Notes under the pieces: model-generated
The model's database searches: none
What the model was told of the DNA's origin: nothing
What the model saw: the letters and a program-made list of their open reading frames with translations, nothing else
Position numbers and translations under genes: made by a program
Shown here: positions 11,970 through 18,600 of the stretch, piece after piece
Layout: each line of letters opens with the position of its first letter
How positions within the stretch are numbered: position 1 is the first letter of the stretch
NCBI GenBank assembly: GCA_015489095.1
Contig: WFMN01000002.1
Coordinates: forward strand, 1-21,765
DNA: 21,765 nucleotides
Reading direction: 5' to 3'
Source: Mariprofundaceae bacterium
Lineage (GTDB): Bacteria > Pseudomonadota > Zetaproteobacteria > Mariprofundales > J009

Positions 11970-12892
11970 CAGTCAATCTTGATGCTGTAGGCATCATCAC
12001 CGCCGCCGGCGGTCTCATACAATGCCAGCACAATATCGCGATTCATGTTTACTCCGTCCTCAACCGATGCCACCTTCTCGTAGCGCGCGCGAGGGGCGGA
12101 GATCGTCACCCTGTTGCCAGCGCTACCAAACACCGCGGAAAACGCGCCGTCAGCCATCCCTGTCAATCGGGTAAAGTCGGCGGCTGTTGCCAGTGATGCC
12201 TTCGTCATCGTGATGGTTGGCTTGTCGCGGGAGGTCATGCGTGCCTCGCTGCCACCCATCAGGTTGCGCACCTCAACGGAGGCGGAAGTATCAAAGCTGA
12301 ACGCCCCAACTTGCACAGCGCTGACATCCGTCACCACCGATGCCTGACTCGCCGCGATAGGATCGGATGCATCAAACGAAATCCCTGTGGGGAGTGATGC
12401 CGCTACTGGATCGGCATAGGGGGCGAAGATTGATGCCGATGCCTTCACCCAATCGTTGACCGGCGCATCCACCTTCAGTGTTGCCATCGCGCCAACCAGT
12501 GACCATTTCATGCCATCCTCGTAATACTCGAAAGTCGCAGTATGCCGGGTTGAACCCACCCCTGTATGGGGAGAAATAACCACATCCGTTCCGCCTGTTG
12601 GGGTGACAGTGTAGTTGCTGCAGTGGAGGATCGGCGCGTAATCGGGACTGACCCCCAATCCACTGCCCGCCCGCAAATAGAACTCTACATCAAGCTGCAG
12701 CCCTTTAGTTGCCATCTGATGCGGAAGATCGCCGAATGTCTGCTTAACTGCCTTGTTGACAATCACATCTGCCAGCACATCAATCTTGGCGCTTATAATA
12801 CGGATGGCATCCGTGCCAGCGGCGAGCACCACTGCCGACCCTGGGGTTGTTTCGGCCTTGCCAAGCAAGACCTTATTCAGTGCATTACTCAT
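11969..12892 (-). CDS. Major tail tube protein, 307 aa
   Basis: This phage tail tube protein forms the hexameric rings of the non-contractile tail. It begins MSNALNKVLLGKAETTPGSA, continues with beta-rich sequence including ATKGLQLDVEFYLRAGSG and a FEYYEDGMKWSLVGAMATLKV block (about 120-140), and ends ALYETAGGGDDAYSIKID. The order (connector, tube, chaperone, tape measure) is the normal one. The start overlaps a 25-codon frame by 8 bases and the stop overlaps the chaperone start by one base. No sheath gene is present, which supports a non-contractile tail. Confidence 0.87.
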   Translation of the reverse strand: MSNALNKVLLGKAETTPGSAVVLAAGTDAIRIISAKIDVLADVIVNKAVKQTFGDLPHQMATKGLQLDVEFYLRAGSGLGVSPDYAPILHCSNYTVTPTGGTDVVISPHTGVGSTRHTATFEYYEDGMKWSLVGAMATLKVDAPVNDWVKASASIFAPYADPVAASLPTGISFDASDPIAASQASVVTDVSAVQVGAFSFDTSASVEVRNLMGGSEARMTSRDKPTITMTKASLATAADFTRLTGMADGAFSAVFGSAGNRVTISAPRARYEKVASVEDGVNMNRDIVLALYETAGGGDDAYSIKID

Positions 12893-12962
12893 CGTCGTTG
12901 TCCTTCTCGGTCTCGCGAGGCGTTAGCGCTGGTACGCGCGATGGTTTTTGTTTTCCCTTCAT
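12885..12962 (-). CDS. Possible 25-residue peptide gene between connector and tube
   Basis: A frame from ATG 12962 (TGATG overlap with the upstream stop) to TAA 12885 codes for a peptide starting MKGKQKPSRVPALTPRE with an acidic end (EKDNDDE). It fills the otherwise empty gap exactly and overlaps the tube start by 8 bases. It may be translated only to carry ribosomes to the tube gene. There is no ribosome site of note; evidence is positional. Confidence 0.4.
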   Translation of the reverse strand: MKGKQKPSRVPALTPRETEKDNDDE

Positions 12963-13396
12963 CAGACGACTCCTTCTACTGTGTTATAGGTAAGATCATA
13001 GCTCATCACGACATTGGCCACGGTGCTCTCTGCCGCCTGATCCGTCACAATCTCGATGGAGGTAATATCCATGCGCGCGACCAAACCGCCCAAACTGGAG
13101 TCGCTGGCCATTGCCGACTCCACCTCCTGCGCAATCAAATCAGCGGTATCGTCGGCTCCAGTAACGGCAGACAGCACCCCTCGCACCTCAAGCGACATCA
13201 CCCGCACCTGCTCACGCGGGGTGGTTGATGTAATGTACTCCACCTGCTCATCGCGCGCGTAAACCAGCAACGCAGGTAGATCGTTAGCAGTCAATGGATG
13301 GACCCGCGAGGCAAACACCCGCGAGCCAGTAGTGGCCAGTCCTGTAAGTAATGTGGCAACCGCATTGCGAATCTGCGTGCGAATCGGCAGCGCCAT
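12962..13396 (-). CDS. Tail terminator/completion protein (gpU-like), 144 aa
   Basis: The product begins MALPIRTQIRNAVATLLTGL and contains a parallel pattern of alternating strands (VFASRVHPLTANDLPALLVY; VRVMSLEVRGVL), then an acidic helix and the end VMSYDLTYNTVEGVV. That start and the LPALLVY strand fit lambda gpU-like tail terminators, which cap the tube and join it to the head. It lies directly before the tube gene, as usual. Upstream is a 64-base gap with a palindromic element, one of the few breaks in this tightly packed operon. The ATG has an AGGAG-like purine run (GAGGAGTC) upstream. Confidence 0.75.
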   Translation of the reverse strand: MALPIRTQIRNAVATLLTGLATTGSRVFASRVHPLTANDLPALLVYARDEQVEYITSTTPREQVRVMSLEVRGVLSAVTGADDTADLIAQEVESAMASDSSLGGLVARMDITSIEIVTDQAAESTVANVVMSYDLTYNTVEGVV

Positions 13397-13406
13397 CAGA
13401 CGACTC

Positions 13407-13437
13407 CTCCGTCATACCGGACTTGATCCGGTATCCA
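13407..13437. repeat. Palindromic repeat element, intergenic copy
   Basis: Arms 13414-13421 (ATACCGGA) and 13427-13434 (TCCGGTAT) pair perfectly around a 5-base loop (CTTGA), flanked by CGTC and CCAT. A second copy with the same loop pattern lies at 20879-20907. It occupies the gap between two connector genes. The element resembles short interspersed palindromes found in many proteobacterial chromosomes. Confidence 0.85.
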
Positions 13438-13460
13438 TTGGCAATGGCGATGGAGTGTCA

Positions 13461-13745
13461 TCACACCACCTCCAGCACAATCTCAGTCATGCCAGTGCCA
13501 TCGGGGTGGATGCCGACCACGCTGTAATTCGCGCCGTTGCGGGTGATGGTGTCACCGTGCGCGATGCCGACCACATCAACATCGCGCACGGTGACCATCG
13601 GTTGCGACGACTCGACGCCGACATCGCCGCCCTGCGCCTCGTAAAAGGCGCGGTCGAAGATCGCCCAGATTAGGTTGCCGGCGTAGGTGACTTGCTCACC
13701 CAACGCCCGCAACTCCTCCAGGCGGTCGGCATCATCCTCAAGCAT
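13461..13745 (-). CDS. Head-tail joining protein (gpFII-like), 94 aa
   Basis: The small beta protein begins MLEDDADRLEELRALGEQV, then YAGNLIWAIFDRAFYEAQGG, and ends in VVGIAHGDTITRNGANYSVVG plus a terminal strand. The pattern of a helix followed by 'G D x I x x x G x x Y x V' strands is that of phage head-tail connectors of the lambda gpFII type, which complete the head for tail binding. It starts in TGATG overlap with the upstream gene. Family fit is good but judged by eye. Confidence 0.75.
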   Translation of the reverse strand: MLEDDADRLEELRALGEQVTYAGNLIWAIFDRAFYEAQGGDVGVESSQPMVTVRDVDVVGIAHGDTITRNGANYSVVGIHPDGTGMTEIVLEVV

Positions 13746-13957
13746 CAGTCGCGCGCGGCGGCCTTCTGCTGGGCGGCGTAGCGTTCCTTGGCTCCTTCAA
13801 CGCGCGCTTTGGCGTTGTCGTCCTTGGCGTCGCACGCCTGCCCTGCGCCGATAAGCAGGTGTGCATCCTCCTCATCCAGCGACACCCGCGCGCCGATATC
13901 CTTCACTTCACCGGCCACCATCGTGTGGCTCAAAATGATTACGGTTTTCTTTGCCAT
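13745..13957 (-). CDS. Small head-region protein (DUF7210-like), 70 aa
   Basis: ATG 13957 has a good ribosome site (AGGAGA, 7 bases upstream). The sequence MAKKTVIILSHTMVAGEVKD, then GARVSLDEEDAHLLIGAGQA, fits the small beta fold of phage proteins found just after the capsid gene; the C-terminal third is charged and Ala-rich (RVEGAKERYAAQQKAAARD). It could be a head-completion or decoration protein. It follows a hairpin that separates it from the capsid gene. Confidence 0.7.
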   Translation of the reverse strand: MAKKTVIILSHTMVAGEVKDIGARVSLDEEDAHLLIGAGQACDAKDDNAKARVEGAKERYAAQQKAAARD

Positions 13958-13995
13958 TGATCTTCTCCTATGTTTTTTGTATGTGTTATTGATTA

Positions 13996-14020
13996 GATGG
14001 GGCGCGCATTGCGCCCCATC
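13996..14020 (-). terminator. Perfect 10-bp hairpin after the capsid gene
   Basis: Arms 13996-14005 and 14011-14020 (GATGGGGCGC/GCGCCCCATC) pair perfectly around a 5-base loop. It lies 17 bases after the capsid stop. On the minus strand it is followed by TAATCAATAAC with no U run, so it may be a partial terminator, an RNA-stability element protecting the capsid message, or a processing site. Confidence 0.5.
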
Positions 14021-14036
14021 ATCTTACGGCTGGCGA

Positions 14037-15362
14037 TTAAGCCAGTATGTCGGACGCGACGGCGAACGATGCCGGGCGGCGAACACCGCAATCGACAAAC
14101 TGCAGCACCTCAATCTTGAGGTTGCCGATGCCGTTGGAGTATGGGTTGACCAGCACATCCAGTGCGCCCCACTCACCGATCAGCAGATCGTTCCAGTTGC
14201 CGAAGATGGCGGCAGAGAGGTTGGTGCCGGCGCCAAGGTTGCTAGGCACCTGCTCGGATGTGGCCACCTGATATCCGCGCACACGCACAGTGGCGCCGGT
14301 CTCCGGAATCTCGTTATTGAGACCTTGGATCAGGTACCCGCCTGTTGTCTCCTTGAGCTTGAGGATCGCGCCCTCAACCAGTGCGTTGGTCAAAAACCCG
14401 AGAGATCCGCGCAGGGTCTTGCTCTGCTTGGATTTGGTGACCATATCGAGCAGCGGATCGATGTTGGCGAGCGCCACGCCACCAACCACGACCGCATTAA
14501 CCCCTGTGGTATTGAGCAGGCCGAGCGGGTTTGCGCCGATACCATCGCCGGAGATAGCTGCACCCTGAATCGCCTCGGCAACAGCAGCAGCCAGATCGTT
14601 GCGCAGCAGCGCCTCCATGGAGAGCGAGGACTGCAGCAGCATCTGCTTGGTTGCGAGATAGCTTGCGGTGACCGATTTCGGTGTCAGCGACAGCGACCCC
14701 ATGCCGAACGCCTGGTCGGTTGCCGCGCCACCCTCGGTAACGAATGCCGCCGTGGCGCCGGTGGTTTGGCGCGGGATGGAAACATTGCCCTCCAACCCAT
14801 CGAGCACAGTGGCGCCAAGGCCGGTGATCACCATCTGATTGCGCAGCAACTCAACAAAGCTGGATGCCAGCACTTCCGTCTGGATCGACGGCGCTGCGGT
14901 AGTGGTGGTCTGAGGCGCGTTCTTCGGCCGCAGCAACACATCCACCGGGATCATCGTCCCCTTCGGCTTGAGGCCGGCTGATGCAGCGCGGTTGTTCATC
15001 GCCTCGCAGACCTCGAGTTCAAACGGAGCGAGGGACGGCTTGTTGGCATGCAGTGCGGCAAACAGGCGGGTGAAGCGGAACTCGCTGGCTTCGCTGGAGT
15101 CCAGTCCTAGCGGCGAGCGGATAGCGTTGGACTGTACGGATGAGACAGCATCGATGATCGATGCGCGAAAATCCTCCACGCTGACATCACCATTGCTGGC
15201 CTCACGCGCCATGAGATCGACACGGTCGCCAAGCACATTGCGTACCCCATTGGCGATCGCCTCGATCTCGTTGATGCGTTCGCGCTCGGCGCGAATCGCG
15301 TCCTTTTTGACGGCAGCTACGTCGATATTCGGCGCCGCCGGTGTTTGAGTTGCGGTATCCAT
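14037..15362 (-). CDS. Major capsid protein from internal start, 441 aa
   Basis: An in-frame ATG at codon 264 of the fusion (MDTATQTPAAPNIDVAAVKK) has the best ribosome site in the window: AAAAGGAGG, five bases upstream. Separate expression would give the many capsid copies needed (hundreds) against few protease copies. This recalls the nested C/Nu3 arrangement of lambda. The product has a scaffold-like N-terminal ~110 residues and an HK97-fold capsid domain. The start is inferred from the site strength; the reading frame itself is not in doubt. Confidence 0.75.
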   Translation of the reverse strand: MDTATQTPAAPNIDVAAVKKDAIRAERERINEIEAIANGVRNVLGDRVDLMAREASNGDVSVEDFRASIIDAVSSVQSNAIRSPLGLDSSEASEFRFTRLFAALHANKPSLAPFELEVCEAMNNRAASAGLKPKGTMIPVDVLLRPKNAPQTTTTAAPSIQTEVLASSFVELLRNQMVITGLGATVLDGLEGNVSIPRQTTGATAAFVTEGGAATDQAFGMGSLSLTPKSVTASYLATKQMLLQSSLSMEALLRNDLAAAVAEAIQGAAISGDGIGANPLGLLNTTGVNAVVVGGVALANIDPLLDMVTKSKQSKTLRGSLGFLTNALVEGAILKLKETTGGYLIQGLNNEIPETGATVRVRGYQVATSEQVPSNLGAGTNLSAAIFGNWNDLLIGEWGALDVLVNPYSNGIGNLKIEVLQFVDCGVRRPASFAVASDILA

Positions 15363-16151
15363 TGCAACCTCCTTTTCTTCTTGGTTTTTATGGGCGACAG
15401 CGGCGCTGCCATCCAGATTATCCGTCGTGGCGGATTCGGTATCCCCGATCACAATGCGAGCCATTGCGACTGGAGACAGCATCAGGCCGGCATTCGCAGG
15501 CTGCGGCAGCAGCCCGGCAACGGTTTCGGGAATGTGTTTGAGTCCGGCAACGATCTTGCCGGCGAACGATGCGGACGGGGCGGGTTCCGGTGCGCCTAGC
15601 ACCTCCATCTTGTGCGCAAACCCTTTGGCGACCGCTTCCTCGGCGGTCATCCATGTTTCTTCCGCCATCATTGATTCAATCTCGGATGTGGAAAGGCCAG
15701 TCTGCTTGGCGTAGGCGCCCACGATCTGTCCCTTCATTTTGTCGAGCACCTCGGCGGTTTTGCGCATGTCCTCGGCTGTGCCGACCGCACCGCCCCATGG
15801 ATCGTGGATCATCATCATGGCGACATCGCTCATCACGATCTCATCAGCCGCCATGGCGATCACGCTGGCAATCGACGCCGCCAGCGCATCGATGCGGGCG
15901 GTGATGCGCGCAGGGTGGCGCAGCAGCGCGGCATAGATCTGCAACCCCTCATCGACATAGCCACCGGGGCTGAATATCTCCAGATTGATGTGCGGCGCGG
16001 AGATGCCATCGAGTTGATCGATCAGATCGGACGCCCACACGCCCCAGCCGCCAATCTCGTCGAGGATACGCACGGTGGCGCTCTCCCCTGCTGCGTTTTT
16101 GATCTCAAACCATCGTTTTTTGTTTTTGGCCTTCTTTTGTTTTTTGCTCAT
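14037..16151 (-). CDS. Fused ClpP-like prohead protease and HK97-fold major capsid protein, 704 aa
   Basis: Residues 1-190 are a ClpP-type serine protease: INLEIFSPGGYVDEGLQIYAAL (about 56-75), nucleophile Ser93 in ALAASIASV, His116 in MMMIHDPWGG, and ETWMTAEEAVAKGF (165-178) as the acidic end. Residues 264-340 are a charged helical scaffold-like stretch (RAERERINEIEAIANGV). Residues about 400-704 are an HK97-type capsid (IPVDVLLRPKNAPQTTTT; ISGDGIGANPLGLLNTTGV; a C-terminal FVDCGVRRPASFAV). The protease should cut the scaffold part during prohead maturation. One frame codes for all three. An internal strong start (ATG 15362) should also give capsid alone. It overlaps the portal stop by 4 bases. 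Confidence 0.92.
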   Translation of the reverse strand: MSKKQKKAKNKKRWFEIKNAAGESATVRILDEIGGWGVWASDLIDQLDGISAPHINLEIFSPGGYVDEGLQIYAALLRHPARITARIDALAASIASVIAMAADEIVMSDVAMMMIHDPWGGAVGTAEDMRKTAEVLDKMKGQIVGAYAKQTGLSTSEIESMMAEETWMTAEEAVAKGFAHKMEVLGAPEPAPSASFAGKIVAGLKHIPETVAGLLPQPANAGLMLSPVAMARIVIGDTESATTDNLDGSAAVAHKNQEEKEVAMDTATQTPAAPNIDVAAVKKDAIRAERERINEIEAIANGVRNVLGDRVDLMAREASNGDVSVEDFRASIIDAVSSVQSNAIRSPLGLDSSEASEFRFTRLFAALHANKPSLAPFELEVCEAMNNRAASAGLKPKGTMIPVDVLLRPKNAPQTTTTAAPSIQTEVLASSFVELLRNQMVITGLGATVLDGLEGNVSIPRQTTGATAAFVTEGGAATDQAFGMGSLSLTPKSVTASYLATKQMLLQSSLSMEALLRNDLAAAVAEAIQGAAISGDGIGANPLGLLNTTGVNAVVVGGVALANIDPLLDMVTKSKQSKTLRGSLGFLTNALVEGAILKLKETTGGYLIQGLNNEIPETGATVRVRGYQVATSEQVPSNLGAGTNLSAAIFGNWNDLLIGEWGALDVLVNPYSNGIGNLKIEVLQFVDCGVRRPASFAVASDILA
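15366..15376 (-). promoter_or_regulatory. Strong internal ribosome-binding site for the capsid
   Basis: The coding strand reads AAAAGGAGGTT directly before GCA-ATG at 15362, giving a five-base spacing from AGGAGG. It sits inside the protease-capsid frame and decides the internal start. Confidence 0.75.
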
Positions 16152-17728
16152 GAGTTTGCTCCTTGGGCAGCGACATCGGATGCCGGCTGCGCCAGATCTG
16201 GCAGACCAAGCCCGTCCAGTTGATCGCGCTCGGTTTTGATCTCGTCCCAGACATCATCGGGATCGCGCCCCATCTCGCGGATCACCTCAGAACGGGACTT
16301 CAGCCCAAGCTCGATCGACACCCGTGCCGCCTCAATATCCTTGAGCGGATCCACCCATGCCCAGCGGCGCGGTTGGAAACTTGCCTGGCGAAATCGATCA
16401 AACTTCGATGCGGGGAGTGGCACCATCTGTCCGGTTTTTGATGGAACACGGATATTCCCGTAGGCCAACTGCTCGTGAAGCCACGACTCAAACACGGGGC
16501 GGAGAAACGCATCAACCAACCAGTTTTGCAGCGATTTCCACTGCTCGCGCTCTTCGATCACCCCTGCACGGATGGATGAGTAATTGACACCCTCCAGATC
16601 GTTTGCCAGACCATTGTAAGCCACGCCCAATCCGGAGGAGATGCCCCGGAGTGTGGCTTTGACGAAATCGGGAAACTGCTGGTGTGGATAATCCGGATTG
16701 AACGCAGTGAAATCGTACCCCTCTGGAAGCACCTCGAACGCGCCCGGCTCGGCATCTTGAATAAACTCGCCGTCCGCTGTCTCGTCATCCACCAGCGGCT
16801 CGGCGCCTTCCCCGTCGGTCGCCTTGAAAAATCCCATTTTGGATGCGCCGATGCGCGCGGCGATCACAGCCGCCTCCTCGTAGCCATAGAGGTTTTTCAT
16901 CCGCACCAATGCCGATGCCATCCAGGGCACCCCGCGCGTTTGGCCGACCGCCTCGTGGCGATAGAGGTGCCTGATCTCGTTGGCCGGAACGCGGATGTGC
17001 TTGCCTGTGTAGTACCCACCGCGATGGATATCGGCCTGCGCAGCATCGATCAGATGATAGGCCACCGGAGCATCAAAGGCGTCCATCTCCACACCCATGC
17101 GGATGCGATGTCCGTTGCCGAGGTCTGCGTTGAGGTTGAGGTCGAGCAGTTCGGGATCGATCAGCTGCAGCTGATAATGGAAAGCCCCGCGCGTAATTCT
17201 GCGCACCAGTATTTCGCCATCCACCGCGACCGTGGCGATAATCTGCTCCAGCATCTGGGTCAGATTGAGCCGCTGTGCCACATCACACTCGCGCGACCAG
17301 TCTCGCCATGCGCGCTCCACGGCATCGCGGGCGAGCCGATCCGGCTGGCCATTAAGATCGGAAATCTTGGATTGCAACGGCATGCCGTTAGGTCCGACGA
17401 TGTTGGACTGGCACATGCGAACAAACCGCCGGGCGTAGTCGTTGTTGCGATACTGTTCGCGCGAGCGGCTGCGCAGGGCGCGAAGCCCGTTCCAGATATG
17501 CCAGTCGGCAGGGACTGGTCCGGTTGACCAGCCAGTGTTCATGCGGCTGATCTTTGCGCCGGCATAGTTCTTATGCCGCCGTACCTGTTTCATGGTGGTG
17601 GCAGCTTGCGTCTGCCTGCGATCGCGCAACCAAGCGTTGAGGATGACTGATCCGCGCTCTCGATCGTGGTTTATCTGCCCAATGGTCAAGTCGCCCTTGA
17701 CGCCCAAACCTGCACCAACGGCTTTCAC
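16148..17728 (-). CDS. Portal protein, lambda gpB family, 526 aa
   Basis: The portal forms the dodecameric DNA gate at the head vertex and docks terminase. Family marks in order: an N-terminal GWSTGPVPADWHIWNGLRAL, then REQYRNNDYARRFVRMCQSNIVGPNG (about 90-115), VAVDGEILVRRI, LQLIDPELLD, PANEIRHLYRHEAVGQTRGVPWM (about 250-270), and the pore-side YNGLANDLEGVNYSSIRAG (about 368-386). The length is usual. It starts at GTG 17728 in a GTGA overlap with the upstream gene and ends in a 4-base overlap with the protease-capsid ORF, so translation is coupled. Confidence 0.95.
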   Translation of the reverse strand: MKAVGAGLGVKGDLTIGQINHDRERGSVILNAWLRDRRQTQAATTMKQVRRHKNYAGAKISRMNTGWSTGPVPADWHIWNGLRALRSRSREQYRNNDYARRFVRMCQSNIVGPNGMPLQSKISDLNGQPDRLARDAVERAWRDWSRECDVAQRLNLTQMLEQIIATVAVDGEILVRRITRGAFHYQLQLIDPELLDLNLNADLGNGHRIRMGVEMDAFDAPVAYHLIDAAQADIHRGGYYTGKHIRVPANEIRHLYRHEAVGQTRGVPWMASALVRMKNLYGYEEAAVIAARIGASKMGFFKATDGEGAEPLVDDETADGEFIQDAEPGAFEVLPEGYDFTAFNPDYPHQQFPDFVKATLRGISSGLGVAYNGLANDLEGVNYSSIRAGVIEEREQWKSLQNWLVDAFLRPVFESWLHEQLAYGNIRVPSKTGQMVPLPASKFDRFRQASFQPRRWAWVDPLKDIEAARVSIELGLKSRSEVIREMGRDPDDVWDEIKTERDQLDGLGLPDLAQPASDVAAQGANS

Positions 17729-18270
17729 GACATCATCCTCGTCAACAGGCGGCGGCGCGATTTCTTGCCGCTAAGGCGGCGCTCGGTGGCGATCTCCTGA
17801 TTGTAGAGCTTGCGGTAAATGGCAATGGTATTTTCCAACTCTTCTAGCGATCGCCAGCGCACTACGCGATCGCGTATCCGGATCTCACCTTTGCCGGTGC
17901 TATTGCTCAGCTCGTTTTGCAGATTGTCTAGGATCTGTTTGTTGATGGAGCGCAGATCAGCAGCCTGCTGAGGATTCGGCTGGACAGTGATGTCGCACGA
18001 CGACACGGTGTATCGCTCGCCGGATTTGGTGGCGGCAATGGTCAGGCGGTATTCACCGGGGGTGATGGGTGTTGTATCAGCAACAGCCCATGTAATCAGA
18101 TGGGTGCCATCGCTGTTATCGCTGGATGTGACAGAGTGGTTTTCGGAGGCGTTGGTCAGGTTGACATCAAGCTTCCAGCCATCGGACGGCATGTAGTCCG
18201 GCGTGTACTCCGTCCACTTGACGGTATCGCCAGCGTAAAACCGTTCCGGTGCGTGCGTTGGGATTGCCAT
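17725..18270 (-). CDS. Conserved phage head-region protein of unknown function, 181 aa
   Basis: From ATG 18270 the product begins MAIPTHAPERFYAGDTVKWT, with an Ig-like beta domain (to about residue 105: LTNASENHSV, TPGEYRLTIAATKSGERYTV). Then comes a helical part with RSINKQILDNLQNEL and LEELENTIAIYRKLYNQEIA and a very basic end (GKKSRRRLLTRM). Proteins of this kind commonly lie between large terminase and portal; the C-terminal part is reminiscent of gpW-type head-tail joining proteins. Starts at ATG 18285 or TTG 18288 would add five or six residues and cannot be excluded. Function inferred from context only. Confidence 0.75.
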   Translation of the reverse strand: MAIPTHAPERFYAGDTVKWTEYTPDYMPSDGWKLDVNLTNASENHSVTSSDNSDGTHLITWAVADTTPITPGEYRLTIAATKSGERYTVSSCDITVQPNPQQAADLRSINKQILDNLQNELSNSTGKGEIRIRDRVVRWRSLEELENTIAIYRKLYNQEIATERRLSGKKSRRRLLTRMMS

Positions 18271-18318
18271 GGCGCGCCATGCCATCAACCTGCGCGGAAA
18301 TGTTTTAGAGGAAACCTT

Positions 18319-18597
18319 TCACTTTTTTCGTCTGGTGTTGATGATCTGGCGAATGCGGCGCTCTGAGAGGCCAAACGCAGCAGAGAGCCGGTCGATGGTT
18401 ACCCCCGACCGCCATCGCCGTCGGATCTCCTCGTTGCGGATTCGGCAGCGATCCCCTCGGACATAGACCGTATCGCCTGCCCAGTCGCGCCTAATCTCCG
18501 CCTCTAATCGCGTCAAGACCTGCGGCGGCACCATGTCGGCGCCGATCGAATCCGTCAGCCGCGAGATGATGTCCGAGACAATATCGATATCGCGCAA
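18319..18597 (-). CDS. Mor/C-like helix-turn-helix regulator, 92 aa
   Basis: The small protein resembles the Mor transcription activator family of Mu-like phages. Its marks are an IRRDWAGDTVYVRG beta turn (about 35-48) followed by a C-terminal helix-turn-helix (TIDRLSAAFGLSERRIRQII, 67-86) with a basic end. The Arg-Asp-Trp-x-Gly-x-x-x-Tyr-Val order is the family signature. It starts at a TTG (18597) three bases after the large terminase stop; ATG 18534 (MVPPQVLTRL) is an alternative that keeps both motifs. Mor proteins activate phage middle or late promoters. Finding it between terminase and portal is unusual; it might also act in DNA recognition during packaging. Confidence 0.75.
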   Translation of the reverse strand: MRDIDIVSDIISRLTDSIGADMVPPQVLTRLEAEIRRDWAGDTVYVRGDRCRIRNEEIRRRWRSGVTIDRLSAAFGLSERRIRQIINTRRKK

Positions 18598-18600
18598 CGA

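Noticed and set aside
13788..14981. Plus-strand open frame (397 codons) opposite the capsid domain
   Set aside because: It lies antisense to a solid capsid gene and looks like low-complexity shadow sequence.
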